DNA of 64,000 nucleotides, from contig NZ_BMJH01000001.1 of assembly GCF_014643175.1 (NCBI RefSeq), positions 992,001-1,056,000 of the forward strand, read 5' to 3'. Positions 19,930 to 31,386 of this stretch are shown piece by piece (position 1 is the first letter of the stretch; the number at the start of each line of letters is the position of its first letter). The stretch comes from Hoyosella rhizosphaerae (GTDB lineage: Bacteria > Actinomycetota > Actinomycetes > Mycobacteriales > Mycobacteriaceae). A program made the position numbers and the translations under genes. Under the pieces are notes generated by a model. It saw only the letters and a list, made by a program, of their open reading frames with translations. It did not search any database and had not been told where the DNA came from.

Positions 19930-20264
19930 CGGCGACCAACTTTCCCTCCACTAGCAGCCAACGCTGTTCCCCCAATCCCTCAAACCAATTGCAGTGATTT
20001 ACATCACTCGCTCTGTGTGATCAGTGACGTGCGCTCAATCGGCGCGAAATGATGAGGGAGACGATCGCACGTTAGACCGTTTTGACCGGATACCTCCAGC
20101 GCACATCTGCCTCGTGCTTGAGTCCCACCGGAGGGCTCGCTACCCTTCACCACTAACAATCACCAGCCTCGGCTATCACATTTTTTCGTGTGATGGGGAT
20201 AAAAATTGGCATATACCTGTGGGTTGTCACACATCACGTTTTAGTTACCGCTACTCTTCATTCT
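19930..20264. promoter_or_regulatory. 335-base divergent regulatory region, pepQ / membrane protein
   Basis: No gene is supported in this gap between divergently transcribed genes. It holds the CRP-like palindrome at 19993-20008. A second inverted repeat, ATCACA (20175-20180) with TGTGAT (20189-20194), is separated by eight bases including six T. TACTCT lies just before the ATG at 20265 and could be a -10 box for a leaderless transcript. Confidence 0.5.
19993..20008. promoter_or_regulatory. CRP/GlxR-like binding site
   Basis: AGTGATTTACATCACT is a perfect inverted repeat with the GTGA-N6-TCAC core used by the cAMP-responsive GlxR/CRP regulators of this order. It is centred about 71 bases upstream of the pepQ start. 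The outer bases are A/T rather than the ideal T/A, and binding is an inference. Confidence 0.55.
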
Positions 20265-20924
20265 ATGAATTTGTGGCTCATCCGTGGTCTGGTCATCGCA
20301 GCCGTTGTGACGTTTATCCGAGCGTTGCTAGGCATTGGCATCTATACCTGGCCTGAATCCGGCTCAACGCAAGTTTCAATCGCGCTCATCGTCGCCCTTG
20401 CCATCGGGTTCGTATGGCCGCTCCTTGATGGCTACAGCGACGGTAAAGAGTTTGAAGATGAAGAGGACCGTGCGGACCTCACAATCCTATGGCTGAAGTC
20501 ACTGACTGCCGGTGCTGTGATCTCCGGTTTTGTTTCGTGGCTGCTCACCTTCGCCATCCCGGGTATCGGCGGCTTCAACTTGTTCGTTGAACTTACGATC
20601 GGTGCGGGTTTCCTCATTCTTCTGCTCTCGATCCCGGCCCTCATAGGCATTATGCTCGGACGCTTTCTTGGCGACCGTGCTCGACGTCGCTCCACACCAC
20701 CAGTTGAAGAGGACGAATACGGCCGCCACCACGTCGTGGCGCATCACCAGAAGGAACCAGTCAAGGTTTCTACCGGACCAGGTCTCGCTGGAACGGCTGT
20801 GCACCACCATGATCACCCGGACCACCAGGATGCCAGCTTTAGTGAGACCGACTACCGTGACGACGACTTTGCAGCTGAACGCGCTGACATCGTTGATGGA
20901 GACGCGCGCGACGACCGCCGCTGA
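20265..20924 (+). CDS. B-4DMT family membrane protein with His-rich tail
   Basis: Four predicted membrane helices: LWLIRGLVIAAVVTFIRALL, IALIVALAIGFVWPLL, SLTAGAVISGFVSWLLTF and LTIGAGFLILLLSIPALIGI. An acidic loop (DGKEFEDEEDRAD) lies between the second and third. The last ~75 residues are cytoplasmic-looking and rich in His and Asp (for example AVHHHDHPDHQDASF), which could bind metal. Homologues accompany pepQ and the aro genes in mycobacteria; substrate and function are unknown. I start at ATG 20265, at the first helix; the open frame reaches back to 20190 through the regulatory region. The gene is alone on its strand and ends at a strong terminator. Confidence 0.85.
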   Translation: MNLWLIRGLVIAAVVTFIRALLGIGIYTWPESGSTQVSIALIVALAIGFVWPLLDGYSDGKEFEDEEDRADLTILWLKSLTAGAVISGFVSWLLTFAIPGIGGFNLFVELTIGAGFLILLLSIPALIGIMLGRFLGDRARRRSTPPVEEDEYGRHHVVAHHQKEPVKVSTGPGLAGTAVHHHDHPDHQDASFSETDYRDDDFAAERADIVDGDARDDRR

Positions 20925-20932
20925 CTAGAAAC

Positions 20933-20972
20933 CAAATGTTGCCGTGACACCTTGGTGTCACGGCAACATTTG
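20933..20972. terminator. bidirectional intrinsic terminator
   Basis: A perfect 19-base stem (20933-20951 with 20954-20972) closed by a two-base TT loop, containing GTTGCCGTGACACC and its complement. It is AT-rich at its base, giving TTTG/GTTT runs on both exits. It lies 9 bases after the membrane-protein stop and 28 bases after aroB, serving both convergent genes. Confidence 0.92.
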
Positions 20973-21000
20973 TTTACGGCAGTTACTTAGGTGAAACCAC

Positions 21001-22679
<1,679 letters not shown>

Positions 22680-23912
22680 TCAGACCGCTTCTCCCGCGTC
22701 GGTGGCGTTGTCAGCGTGCCATTGCATGCGTTCTTCGATCTCAGCAAGATAGGTGGTGATGTTGCGTTTCGTTTCGCTGAGCGAATCGCCGCCGAACTTT
22801 TCAAGAACTGCTTGCGCGACAACAAGTGCGACCATTGCTTCTGCGACGACACCCGCTGCAGGCACCGCGCACACATCGGAACGCTGATGGATCGCGACGG
22901 CTTCATTTCCTGTACTCATGTCGACGGTGCGCAACGCACGCGGCACAGTCGAAATCGGCTTCATCGCGGCCCGCACGCGCAACGGCTGACCATTGGTCAT
23001 ACCGCCTTCGAGGCCACCTGCCCGATTCGAGAGGCGAAGAACGCCGTCGGGTCCGGGAGTCATCTCATCGTGTGCGGCAGACCCGCGGCGACGCGCCGTT
23101 TCAAATCCGTCGCCGATCTCGACACCCTTAATGGCTTGAATGCCCATGAGAGCCGAGGCGAGGCGGGCATCGAGTCGGCTATCACCGCTGATGAAGGAGC
23201 CCAGACCAATAGGGAGCCCATGCACGACAACTTCGACAACACCGCCGAGGGTGTCGCCTGCACGCTTAGCCGCTTCGATCTCTTTGATCATGGCCTCTTC
23301 GGCGGACTTATCGAATGCCCGTACTGGGCTATCGTCGATCGCCGAAAGGTCCTCTGCGAACGGAACTGCGTCGGACTCCGTACAAGCCGCACCGATACTC
23401 ACGATGTGCGACACAACATCGACGCCGAGGGCTTGCTTCAGAAATACCCGCGCAACAGTGCCCACAGCAACACGCGCCGCCGTTTCGCGAGCACTTGCGC
23501 GCTCCAGCACAGGTCGGGCGTCATCGAACCCGTACTTCAACATGCCAGCGAAATCGGCATGCCCCGGGCGAGGACGCGTGAGTGGTTCGTTTCGCGCCAA
23601 ATCCTTCAAGACGGCTTCGTCTACGGGGTCAGGTGACATTACCTGCTCCCATTTCGGCCACTCTGTGTTCCCAACCTGTATAGCGATGGGGCCACCCAGT
23701 GTCTTTCCATGACGAATACCGCCGAGGATGGTGACTTGATCAGCTTCAAATTTCATCCGCGCACCACGCCCGTAGCCGAGGCGGCGCCGAGCAAGGTGCT
23801 CAGCGATGTCATTCGAAGTGACGTCGACACCGGCGACCATGCCCTCAAGCATGGCCATGAGTGCGGGTCCGTGTGATTCTCCAGCAGTTATCCAGCGCAG
23901 CACGTGTTCCAT
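22680..23912 (-). CDS. aroC: chorismate synthase
   Basis: Removes phosphate from EPSP to form chorismate with reduced [21 protein letters not shown] with [25 protein letters not shown] and [14 protein letters not shown] are the family signatures, and [18 protein letters not shown] is the C-terminal one. 410 residues fits the monofunctional enzyme. It needs FMNH2 from elsewhere. Adjacent aroK and aroB lie downstream; a 37-base gap separates it from the prepilin peptidase. Confidence 0.97.
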   Translation of the reverse strand: MEHVLRWITAGESHGPALMAMLEGMVAGVDVTSNDIAEHLARRRLGYGRGARMKFEADQVTILGGIRHGKTLGGPIAIQVGNTEWPKWEQVMSPDPVDEAVLKDLARNEPLTRPRPGHADFAGMLKYGFDDARPVLERASARETAARVAVGTVARVFLKQALGVDVVSHIVSIGAACTESDAVPFAEDLSAIDDSPVRAFDKSAEEAMIKEIEAAKRAGDTLGGVVEVVVHGLPIGLGSFISGDSRLDARLASALMGIQAIKGVEIGDGFETARRRGSAAHDEMTPGPDGVLRLSNRAGGLEGGMTNGQPLRVRAAMKPISTVPRALRTVDMSTGNEAVAIHQRSDVCAVPAAGVVAEAMVALVVAQAVLEKFGGDSLSETKRNITTYLAEIEERMQWHADNATDAGEAV

Positions 23913-23949
23913 CTTCCCACGAATTCAGGACGGTATTCGCACCCACCCA

Positions 23950-24414
23950 CTACGCGAGCCCCGACGCATACGCGAGAGCGATAGCGGCCAGGGCAGTGCC
24001 GCACAGGGACGGTCCGTGGGGTAAGCGTATACGCCCGCGCTTCCGTGCCGCATTGCCCCACCGCGACTTCGCCATCAAAACCAGTCCACACAACACTGTG
24101 ACCAGCGGTGCGGTAGCGGCAGCGAGAAACCACACAGCGGGGCCGTAAGCGCCGGTCAGAGCGCCGATTCCGACCGCAAGCTTGACATCACCCGCACCCA
24201 TTCCACGGGACGACACAAGGTGTGGCACTAGGTACACCGCAGCAAGTGCGGCGCCACCGATAATTGCTGCCCACCCATGACCGGCGATAGCTGAAGCCAC
24301 AACAATCGCGAACGCACCAGGCAATGTCAGCCAATTAGGGAGACGGCGATACCGAAAATCGTAAAAGGTAAGCGCAACCATCCATGGAATCGCTGCGAGC
24401 GTGACCCACCCCAT
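23950..24414 (-). CDS. A24 prepilin peptidase, short form
   Basis: Membrane aspartic peptidase of about 154 residues. Its two catalytic Asp are seen in LTFYDFRYRRLPNWLTLP and in the GxGD motif GMGAGDVKLAVG. Several hydrophobic helices follow, and the N-terminal methylase domain of PilD is missing, as in the Tad/Flp type enzymes. Start ATG 24414 is chosen because family similarity begins there; the open frame reaches to 24594 inside aroE. No pilin or tad gene is in the window. A homologue occupies the same place after aroE in mycobacteria. Confidence 0.85.
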   Translation of the reverse strand: MGWVTLAAIPWMVALTFYDFRYRRLPNWLTLPGAFAIVVASAIAGHGWAAIIGGAALAAVYLVPHLVSSRGMGAGDVKLAVGIGALTGAYGPAVWFLAAATAPLVTVLCGLVLMAKSRWGNAARKRGRIRLPHGPSLCGTALAAIALAYASGLA

Positions 24415-24434
24415 GCCCGTACCGTGCAGCGTTT

Positions 24435-25298
24435 CTAGTCTGCAGCGGCCAAAGCCGCCATCATCGCGGCCTTGGGCGCAGGCTTGCCCGTAAACAACTC
24501 CACCTGCCCGTAAGCTTGGTTGAGGAGCATGCTTAACCCTCCCACCACGCTTCCACCGCGCTCTTGGACTGCGGTAGCAAGCGGTGTGGGCCACGGGTTG
24601 TAGATGACATCAAGAACACGCGGTGCGGCGGCTGCGGCTTCACTGAATGGTGCCATTGCCGCTGCTGGGATGGTGCTGACAAGGACATCAGCACGGGCGG
24701 CGACGTCTGCCATCGAAGAAAAAGCCGTGAACGAAACATCCAGACCAGCGTTGTGCCCGCATTCGATGGTGTCGGCGGCACGGTCGCGATCTCGAGCCAC
24801 CAATGCAACTTCGGTTACACCGAGGCTCGCCAGCGCGACAAGCGCCGGCCGAGCGGTTCCGCCGGCGCCGACAACGACACAGCGACCCCCAGTGAGGTCG
24901 TCAGCGCCAAGTTCGTGAAGCGCCCCAATGACCCCATCGATGTCTGTGCAGTCCGCGAGCCAACCGGTGGGAGTGCGAACCAACGTGTTTGCTGACCCCA
25001 CCGCCACTGCGCGGGGTGTGCGTTCGGTGGCAAATTCGAGCGCTTCTACCTTCCCCGGCATTGTGACGGACAACCCCACCCATTCCGGGCCGAGGCCTGA
25101 AACAAGTGCAGCCAACGATCCAGCTGGACATTCGATGCGATCGTAGGACCAATCGGTAAGCCCGAGTGCGGCGAAAGCGGCATTGTGCAGTATTGGTGAC
25201 TTGGAGTGCTCAATCGGGCTTCCAAGCACTGCCGCTCTGCGCCGCACACTATCTGCATCCAATGGTTTATCAGCGTCCACTGGTTTATCAGCGACCAC
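24435..25298 (-). CDS. aroE: shikimate dehydrogenase
   Basis: NADPH-dependent reduction of 3-dehydroshikimate. The substrate loop AVLGSPIEHSKSPILHNAAF, the Asp/Lys segment VGLSVTMPGKVEALEF and the NADP loop VVVGAGGTARPALVALASLG are present, and the C-terminal GLSMLLNQAYGQVELFTG closes the fold. Start is uncertain: GTG 25298 overlaps the mltG stop by eleven bases, with GTG 25280 and GTG 25247 as alternatives. The last best matches the short N-terminus of relatives. The first ~12 residues in the long version come from an 18-base duplication. Confidence 0.93.
   Translation of the reverse strand: MVADKPVDADKPLDADSVRRRAAVLGSPIEHSKSPILHNAAFAALGLTDWSYDRIECPAGSLAALVSGLGPEWVGLSVTMPGKVEALEFATERTPRAVAVGSANTLVRTPTGWLADCTDIDGVIGALHELGADDLTGGRCVVVGAGGTARPALVALASLGVTEVALVARDRDRAADTIECGHNAGLDVSFTAFSSMADVAARADVLVSTIPAAAMAPFSEAAAAAPRVLDVIYNPWPTPLATAVQERGGSVVGGLSMLLNQAYGQVELFTGKPAPKAAMMAALAAAD
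25263..25298. repeat. 18-base tandem duplication at the mltG/aroE junction
   Basis: TGGTTTATCAGCGTCCAC (25263-25280) is followed directly by a copy with one change (25281-25298). The repeat spans the mltG stop codon and supplies alternative GTG starts for aroE, encoding [10 protein letters not shown]. It looks like a recent slippage event. Confidence 0.8.
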
Positions 25299-26586
25299 TG
25301 GCGAAAACACCGTTCTGACGCGCGACCTCCACGTAGCGGTTGTGCTCTTCAAACGTGTTTGTGAACATCGTCGTACCGTCGAGGTCGATCGTCACGAAGT
25401 AGATCCACTCGCCGTCTTCGGGGTTTTCTGTCCCTCGGAGCGCCTCCACGCTCGGTGAGCTGATGGGGGTCTGCGGCAAGCCCGTCATTGCGTAGGTGTT
25501 CCACGGTGTCACGCGGCCCCGGTCAGCGTCTGTAGTGCCGATCTCTACCGTGTCGAGTGCGTAGTTGACCGTGGAGTCGAACTGCAACATCATCCCGATG
25601 TCCAAGCGGTTAAGGATTACCCGTGCAACTTTGGCGAAGTCTTCGGGTTGTGATTCCCGTTCAACTAAGGAAGCGATGATGAGGGCTTCGTACGGGGTGA
25701 CGCCGATGCTCTCGCTGGTTTGTTGGATGCCAGTGGCTTCGTAGGCGCGGGCACTGCGCGTCACCAATTCCGCGATGATTTCGGTGGGGCTGCCTGATGG
25801 ATCTACATTCCATCGTCCCGCCGCAATGAGGCCTTCGATTCGGCGCCCTGGATCCTCGGCGCGTTCTACTTCGGCGCGCGCCCACTCGGGTACACCCAAA
25901 TCATTCAAGTCACTGGAGGCTACTGCCTGCCTAAACGCGTCGGGGTCCGCGCAGGTGCTTTCTCCGTCGAGTTCGATGCAGGTCGCATCGGCAATCAGGG
26001 TGTAGATTCCGGGCGTCACCGCGCCAGTTGTCGAGACAATGTCGTCGAGTTGGCGACCTTCGGCGATGGTGAACGCTCCCACGCGCAACTCAGGGTTTGT
26101 CAGCATGTCTACTGCGACCGACGCAGGGATCTGTGTCCGCACCTTGTAGTACCCGGGCTGAATCGAGGCTAATTCGTCACGTCCGTGAGCTGCACCCATG
26201 AATGCCGCAGTACTTTTAATTACGTCGTTTTCAACCAAGGTGGTTGCGATATCGGTTCCGACGTCGCCTTCTTGGATTCTGATGACGACGTCATTGACAC
26301 CGGTACCCTCATAGTCAGGAGTTGGTGATGGACGACGGTCGTCGATGAACGACTTCGCGATGAAAAATGCGCCGATGCCGAGAAGCAACACCAATACGAG
26401 AAATAGCACCATGCCGCGGCGACGTCTACGCCGCCTGGCGCGCTCGCGTTCGCGACGAACGTGTTGAGGTGTTCCCGCGCCTACTCCTACCCATTCAGGT
26501 TCTGCACGCGTGACACCCCAATCGTCGTCACCGTGCCCCTCAGGCAGTCCGGAGTTTCCGGCTTGGTGATCCCTTTTATCGCTCAC
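25288..26586 (-). CDS. mltG: endolytic murein transglycosylase MltG
   Basis: Cleaves nascent glycan strands during peptidoglycan synthesis at the cell membrane. Structure: ~55 residue acidic then Arg-rich cytoplasmic segment ([14 protein letters not shown]), one membrane helix ([19 protein letters not shown]), a LysM-like region, and the YceG catalytic domain with the Glu in [19 protein letters not shown] and the motif [17 protein letters not shown]. 432 residues is normal. Its start overlaps ruvX by four bases, the common actinobacterial alaS-ruvX-mltG-aroE order. Confidence 0.95.
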   Translation of the reverse strand: MSDKRDHQAGNSGLPEGHGDDDWGVTRAEPEWVGVGAGTPQHVRRERERARRRRRRRGMVLFLVLVLLLGIGAFFIAKSFIDDRRPSPTPDYEGTGVNDVVIRIQEGDVGTDIATTLVENDVIKSTAAFMGAAHGRDELASIQPGYYKVRTQIPASVAVDMLTNPELRVGAFTIAEGRQLDDIVSTTGAVTPGIYTLIADATCIELDGESTCADPDAFRQAVASSDLNDLGVPEWARAEVERAEDPGRRIEGLIAAGRWNVDPSGSPTEIIAELVTRSARAYEATGIQQTSESIGVTPYEALIIASLVERESQPEDFAKVARVILNRLDIGMMLQFDSTVNYALDTVEIGTTDADRGRVTPWNTYAMTGLPQTPISSPSVEALRGTENPEDGEWIYFVTIDLDGTTMFTNTFEEHNRYVEVARQNGVFASGR

Positions 26587-27092
26587 TCACGATCCTCCAT
26601 CGCGGGTTGGTGGCGCCTTCGCTCGTCAAGCCAGCCCTGTAAAATTCCCACTGCTGCCACTTGGTCGATGACGCCACGCTGTTTTCGAGCCTTCTTGCCA
26701 CTGGCACGAAGATCGCGTTGCGCAACGACTGTGGTGAGTCGCTCGTCTGCCAGTCGAACAGGCACGGTCTCGATCTTGTCCTGCAAGCGTCCAGCGAAGT
26801 CAATCGCGATATCTGCGGCAGATCCCCGCTCGCCACGCAAGGTCCTGGGCAACCCAACGACAACTTCCACTGCACCATATTCGTCGATGATGTCAGCAAT
26901 AGCGCCGAGTTCTGGGAAATCAGCCGTGTCCCGCGATGTGCGTGTCACAGTTGTGACCGGTGAGGCGAGGATGCCGTCTGGATCAGACACCGCCACACCG
27001 ATGCGAACTGACCCCACATCGATTCCGATTCGTCGACCACGGCCGGGGTCGTCAGGTCCTGGCCTGTCTGGGGTGATGCTGTCGTGTGTCAC
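26583..27092 (-). CDS. ruvX: YqgF/RuvX-type putative Holliday junction resolvase
   Basis: RNase H-fold protein implicated in pre-16S rRNA 5' processing and proposed as a resolvase. [19 protein letters not shown] holds the first catalytic Asp, [14 protein letters not shown] the conserved loop, and [15 protein letters not shown] the Glu-containing strand; a final Asp is in [15 protein letters not shown]. About 20 Pro/Asp-rich residues precede the fold. It lies 28 bases behind alaS and overlaps mltG. Confidence 0.93.
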   Translation of the reverse strand: MTHDSITPDRPGPDDPGRGRRIGIDVGSVRIGVAVSDPDGILASPVTTVTRTSRDTADFPELGAIADIIDEYGAVEVVVGLPRTLRGERGSAADIAIDFAGRLQDKIETVPVRLADERLTTVVAQRDLRASGKKARKQRGVIDQVAAVGILQGWLDERRRHQPAMEDRE

Positions 27093-27120
27093 GCCGGTCT
27101 CCGATACCTAATACGACTCA

Positions 27121-29790
27121 TTACTTCGCGTTCGCGGACACTGACTCGCGCAGCGCAGCTATCGCGGCCGCGATCCCTGCCTCATTAGAGCCTGAGCCTT
27201 GCGCCATGTCAGGCTTGCCGCCACCGCGGCCTTCAATGAGAGGCGCGACATTGCGAACCAAATCGCCTGCTTTCAGTCCCACGGCGCGTGCTGCCTCCGT
27301 CGTTGCGATGACGAATGGAACCTTCCCGTCGCTTGCGCTGAACAAAGCAACGACGGCGGCTTCACTGCCAAGGCGGCCACGGACGTCAGCGACGAGTGTG
27401 CGCACGTCTGCGGCACCAATGCCGTCAGGCGCTTGTTGAGCAACAACCAGGACATCGCCCAAGCGTTCGGCAGACGCTGCAAGCGACCCAGCAGACGCGA
27501 GGACTGCGGCGGCGCGGTGCTTTTCGAGTTCCTTCTCTGCCGATTTAAGCCGCTCCACAAGTGATTCGACTCGCGTAGGTACGTCCTCGGGCGAAACCTT
27601 CAGTGCCGCCGCTACCCCTTCAAGAAGTGCTCGTTCCCTGGCGAGGTACTTGTAGGAATCCATGCCGACATACGCTTCAACGCGGCGCACACCAGACCCG
27701 ACGGATGACTCGCCAAGGATTGTCACTGGGCCAACATCAGCGGAGCTGTGGACGTGGGTTCCTGCACACAGTTCCATGGAGAACGGGCCACCCATTTCGA
27801 CGACCCTCACGCGGTCGCCGTAGTTTTCACCGAACAGCGCAAGCGCACCCATTGAGCGAGCTTTCGCGAGGTCGGTCTCAAAGATGTTGACTGGATAGTT
27901 CGCGAGCATTGCTTCGTTGGTGACTTCTTCGATTTCTTGCCGGACCGAGTCCGACAACCCGCCCTGCCACGAAAAGTCGAACCGCAAGTAGCCGGGCTTG
28001 TTCATGGAACCGGCCTGGACTGCGTTGGGGCCTAGGATTTGCCGCAACGCCGCGTGCACCAAGTGCGTGCCGGAGTGGCCCTGGGTTGCGCCGCGGCGCC
28101 ATTGCGGATCGACCTGGGCGAGGACGTCGCTGCCCTCCACGATTTCACCTTCGTCAACGGTGACCTTGTGGATCCAGAGCTTCTTGCCGATCTTCTGCAC
28201 GTCGTTCACGGACAGCGCGAGTCCCGCTGCGGTGATGCGCCCAATATCGGCCATCTGGCCGCCCGACTCTGCGTACAGCGGCGACCGGTCAAGGATGACT
28301 TCGATCTCTTGGCCCTGAGTGGCATGTCGAACCCGCTGCCCATCAAGAATGAGGCCGAGAACCCTGGCTTCGGAGTTCAGCTCGGTGTAACCGGTGAATT
28401 CGGTGGGGTGCGTGTCAAGAAGTTCCTTGTAGACCGACTGGTCAGCGTGCGCTTGCTTGCGCGAATGGGCGTCAGCTTTGGCGCGCTGCCGCTGCTCAGC
28501 CATCAAGGTGCGGAATCCCTCTTCGTCCACACTCAACCCGGCTTCGCTTGCCATCTCAAGGGTTAGATCGATGGGGAATCCGTAGGTGTCATGCAACGCA
28601 AACGCTTCACTGCCAGCGAGGGTTGTCTTCCCAGCTGTGCGGGCTTCAGTAGCTGCCAATTCGAACAATCGTGAGCCCGTGTCAAGCGTGCGTAGGAACG
28701 CTGCTTCTTCGCCGACGGCTACCCGTTCGATTCGCTCGAAATCCGTGGCAAGGTCAGGGTACGAAGGCGACATCATTGTGCTTACGACGGACATGAATTC
28801 GGCCATCACCGGTTGAGTTGCGCCCAGTAGCCGAGCTGAGCGCACAATGCGCCGTAGAAGTCGGCGGAGTACATACCCGCGGCCCTCGTTGCTGGGGTTT
28901 ACACCGTCTGCGATGAGCATCGCTGCTGTGCGTGCGTGATCCGCGATGACACGGAAGCGCACATCGTTTTCGTCACTGCCGACGTGGTAGCGGCTACCGC
29001 TGAGCTCCTCGGCCTTTTCGATGACCGGACGTACGAGGTCCGTCTCATAAACATTGTCGACACCTTGTAGCAGCAGCGCGACGCGTTCCACGCCCATGCC
29101 CGTGTCGATGTTCTTCTTCGGGAGTACGCCCACCGGTGGGTTGCCGAGTTTGGGGCTCAATTCACCGCGTTCGTCTTGCATGAACACGAGGTTCCAAATT
29201 TCGAGGTAGCGGTCCTCGTCGACAATCGGGCCGCCTTCTTTGCCGTACTGCGGACCACGGTCGTAGTAGATCTCGGAACATGGTCCGCCGGGACCTGGCA
29301 CACCCATGTCCCAGTAGTTGTCTTTGCCATCCCGGAACTGAATGCGCTCATCTGGAATCCCGGCTACGCGACGCCAAATTTCTGCGGCCTCGGGATCCTG
29401 TTCGTAGGCAGTAACCCAGATCCGCTCGGGGTCAAACCCATAGCCGCCTTCTTCCTGGGACTTGGTGATGAGCTCCCAGGCGAACGTGATGGCGCCTTCT
29501 TTGAAGTAGTCGCCGAACGAAAAGTTTCCGGCCATCTGGAAGAAGGTGTTGTGGCGCGTAGTCTTGCCCACCTCTTCGATGTCGCCGGTCCGAACGCACT
29601 TCTGCACGCTAGTGGCACGCGGGTAAGGCGGAGTTTGCTGGCCTAGGAAATACGGTTTGAACTGAACCATCCCGGCATTGACGAAGAGCAGGTTTGGGTC
29701 GTCAAGGATGAGAGACGCGCTCGGCACCTCCACGTGACCTGCCTTGACGAAGTGGTCGAGAAATCGCCTGCGGATCTCGTGGGTTTGCAC
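27121..29790 (-). CDS. alaS: alanyl-tRNA synthetase
   Basis: Charges tRNA-Ala. Domains in order: class II catalytic core ([46 protein letters not shown]), tRNA-recognition helices, editing domain with metal ligands in [13 protein letters not shown] and [10 protein letters not shown], and a C-terminal coiled-coil/DHHA1 domain with [13 protein letters not shown]. 889 residues is full length. The start GTG follows GAGGACC. The 116-base gap upstream includes the palindrome CCACTAGTGG (29816-29825) and probably the promoter. Confidence 0.98.
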   Translation of the reverse strand: MQTHEIRRRFLDHFVKAGHVEVPSASLILDDPNLLFVNAGMVQFKPYFLGQQTPPYPRATSVQKCVRTGDIEEVGKTTRHNTFFQMAGNFSFGDYFKEGAITFAWELITKSQEEGGYGFDPERIWVTAYEQDPEAAEIWRRVAGIPDERIQFRDGKDNYWDMGVPGPGGPCSEIYYDRGPQYGKEGGPIVDEDRYLEIWNLVFMQDERGELSPKLGNPPVGVLPKKNIDTGMGVERVALLLQGVDNVYETDLVRPVIEKAEELSGSRYHVGSDENDVRFRVIADHARTAAMLIADGVNPSNEGRGYVLRRLLRRIVRSARLLGATQPVMAEFMSVVSTMMSPSYPDLATDFERIERVAVGEEAAFLRTLDTGSRLFELAATEARTAGKTTLAGSEAFALHDTYGFPIDLTLEMASEAGLSVDEEGFRTLMAEQRQRAKADAHSRKQAHADQSVYKELLDTHPTEFTGYTELNSEARVLGLILDGQRVRHATQGQEIEVILDRSPLYAESGGQMADIGRITAAGLALSVNDVQKIGKKLWIHKVTVDEGEIVEGSDVLAQVDPQWRRGATQGHSGTHLVHAALRQILGPNAVQAGSMNKPGYLRFDFSWQGGLSDSVRQEIEEVTNEAMLANYPVNIFETDLAKARSMGALALFGENYGDRVRVVEMGGPFSMELCAGTHVHSSADVGPVTILGESSVGSGVRRVEAYVGMDSYKYLARERALLEGVAAALKVSPEDVPTRVESLVERLKSAEKELEKHRAAAVLASAGSLAASAERLGDVLVVAQQAPDGIGAADVRTLVADVRGRLGSEAAVVALFSASDGKVPFVIATTEAARAVGLKAGDLVRNVAPLIEGRGGGKPDMAQGSGSNEAGIAAAIAALRESVSANAK

Positions 29791-29906
29791 TGCTGGTCCT
29801 CACTTGAAGTAGTAGCCACTAGTGGGTGGTGGTCAAAAGACTCGGCCGATTGCCTCGTTCAGGGTACCGGCAAACTTGAGTTCCTTCTCACACGGTGCGC
29901 TTGCGG

Positions 29907-31295
29907 TCAGTTTTGGCCTCGAATGATTCGTCGAAGTTTGGGCAATCGCACTGAAATTTCGCGCTCGTAGCCGTGGTTGGTGGGCCGATAGTAGTCAGTT
30001 CCAACGAGGTCATCTGGTGGATATTGTTGGGGCAGCACACCGTCAGCATTGTCGTGTGGATATTGGTAGCCGACCGCGTTACCAAGTCCCGTTGCGCCTG
30101 AATAGTGGCCGTCGCGCAAATGCGTCGGCACCGGACCTGATTTGCCCTTCGCGACATCGGTCATAGCGGCGTTGAGAGCTGCGACGACCCCATTAGATTT
30201 TGGTGCCGTAGCGAGATGAATAGTGGCATGGGTGAGCGTAAGCCCAGCTTCGGGCATACCGATTAGTTGGACGGCTTGCGCCGCAGCGATTGCAGTCTGC
30301 AGCGCAGTGGGGTCCGCCATTCCGATGTCCTCGCTGGCATGGATGACGAGCCTGCGCGCAATGAACCGTGGGTCCTCCCCCGCTGTGATCATGCGAGCGA
30401 GATAGTGCAGTGCGGCGTCGACATCAGAGCCACGTATTGATTTGATGAAGGCGCTGATGATGTCGTAGTGCTGGTCGCCGTCGCGGTCGTATCGGACCGC
30501 AGCCCTATCGACCGAGGTTTCTACCGTGTGTAGGTCAATGGTTGCAGCCGGGCTGGCATCAGCCTGTTGTCGGGCGAACGCCGACTCCGCTGCAGCCTCC
30601 AACGCAGTCAAAGCGCGCCGAGCATCGCCGCTAGAAAGTGCGATGAGGTGGTCGCGGGCATCGTCTGTGAGAGTGGCTGCGTTGGCGAGCCCACGCGGGT
30701 CTGTGACGGCTCGGTCGATGAGCTCACCTATTGCATTGGCGTCGAGCGGGAGCAGCTGCAAGATCAAGGAACGCGACAACAGCGGTGCCACCACGGAAAA
30801 GGACGGGTTTTCTGTCGTGGCGGCCACTAAGAGAACTATTCGGTTTTCGACGGCCGCTAGCAGCGCATCTTGCTGCGTTTTTGAGAAACGATGCACCTCG
30901 TCGATGAACAACACGGTTTGCTGTCCGTGCAGTAGGCGTTGGCGGGCTAAATCAATGACCGCCCGCACGTCTTTGACACCTGCGGAAAGCGCCGATAGCG
31001 CTTCGAACCGGCGCCCGGTGGCAGTAGAGATCATCGAGGCCATCGTGGTTTTACCGGTTCCAGGCGGGCCGTAAAGGACCACCGATGCCGCGCCCACGCC
31101 TTCAACGAGTCGACGCAGCGGAGATGCTGGCGTTAAGAGGTGGTCCTGCCCGAGGACTTCATCTAACGTCCGTGGACGCATCCGCACAGCTAGCGGTGGA
31201 ATCGTGTTGTAGGTCGTTGGTGATTCAGCAGTGTCGTCGAGATCGGGGTTGTCGAGATCGGGGCCGAACAGCCCTGCGTCGACGTTTTCGCTCAC
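29907..31295 (-). CDS. rarA: RarA/MgsA replication-associated AAA+ ATPase
   Basis: Clamp-loader-like ATPase that acts at stalled replication forks. Walker [19 protein letters not shown] and Walker [20 protein letters not shown], the sensor [17 protein letters not shown], then the MgsA C-terminal domain ([52 protein letters not shown]). A 35-residue acidic Asn/Asp-rich segment precedes the core. 462 residues is normal. It is divergent from the phoD-like gene and sits upstream of alaS. Confidence 0.95.
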   Translation of the reverse strand: MSENVDAGLFGPDLDNPDLDDTAESPTTYNTIPPLAVRMRPRTLDEVLGQDHLLTPASPLRRLVEGVGAASVVLYGPPGTGKTTMASMISTATGRRFEALSALSAGVKDVRAVIDLARQRLLHGQQTVLFIDEVHRFSKTQQDALLAAVENRIVLLVAATTENPSFSVVAPLLSRSLILQLLPLDANAIGELIDRAVTDPRGLANAATLTDDARDHLIALSSGDARRALTALEAAAESAFARQQADASPAATIDLHTVETSVDRAAVRYDRDGDQHYDIISAFIKSIRGSDVDAALHYLARMITAGEDPRFIARRLVIHASEDIGMADPTALQTAIAAAQAVQLIGMPEAGLTLTHATIHLATAPKSNGVVAALNAAMTDVAKGKSGPVPTHLRDGHYSGATGLGNAVGYQYPHDNADGVLPQQYPPDDLVGTDYYRPTNHGYEREISVRLPKLRRIIRGQN

Positions 31296-31373
31296 ATGAG
31301 CGAGGCTACCGGATGGCCACTGGTGAATACCACGTGAATTGTGAGTGTGTGCTCCGCCGAAAGCATTGCCGCG

Positions 31374-31386
31374 TTATATTCAACGG
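31374..31386 (+). promoter_or_regulatory. -10 element, leaderless start of the phoD-like gene
   Basis: TATATT at 31375-31380 is a good -10 box. Transcription about six bases downstream would start on the GTG at 31386, with no ribosome site in between. Leaderless mRNAs are common in this order. No convincing -35 was found. Confidence 0.45.

Noticed and set aside
22716-23636. 306-codon open frame on the plus strand
   Set aside because: It lies wholly opposite aroC, has Arg/His/Cys-rich composition and no recognisable motif; a shadow of aroC.
29791-29906. Possible T-box or attenuator before alaS
   Set aside because: Only a short CCACTAGTGG palindrome is present; no T-box sequence or terminator/antiterminator pair.
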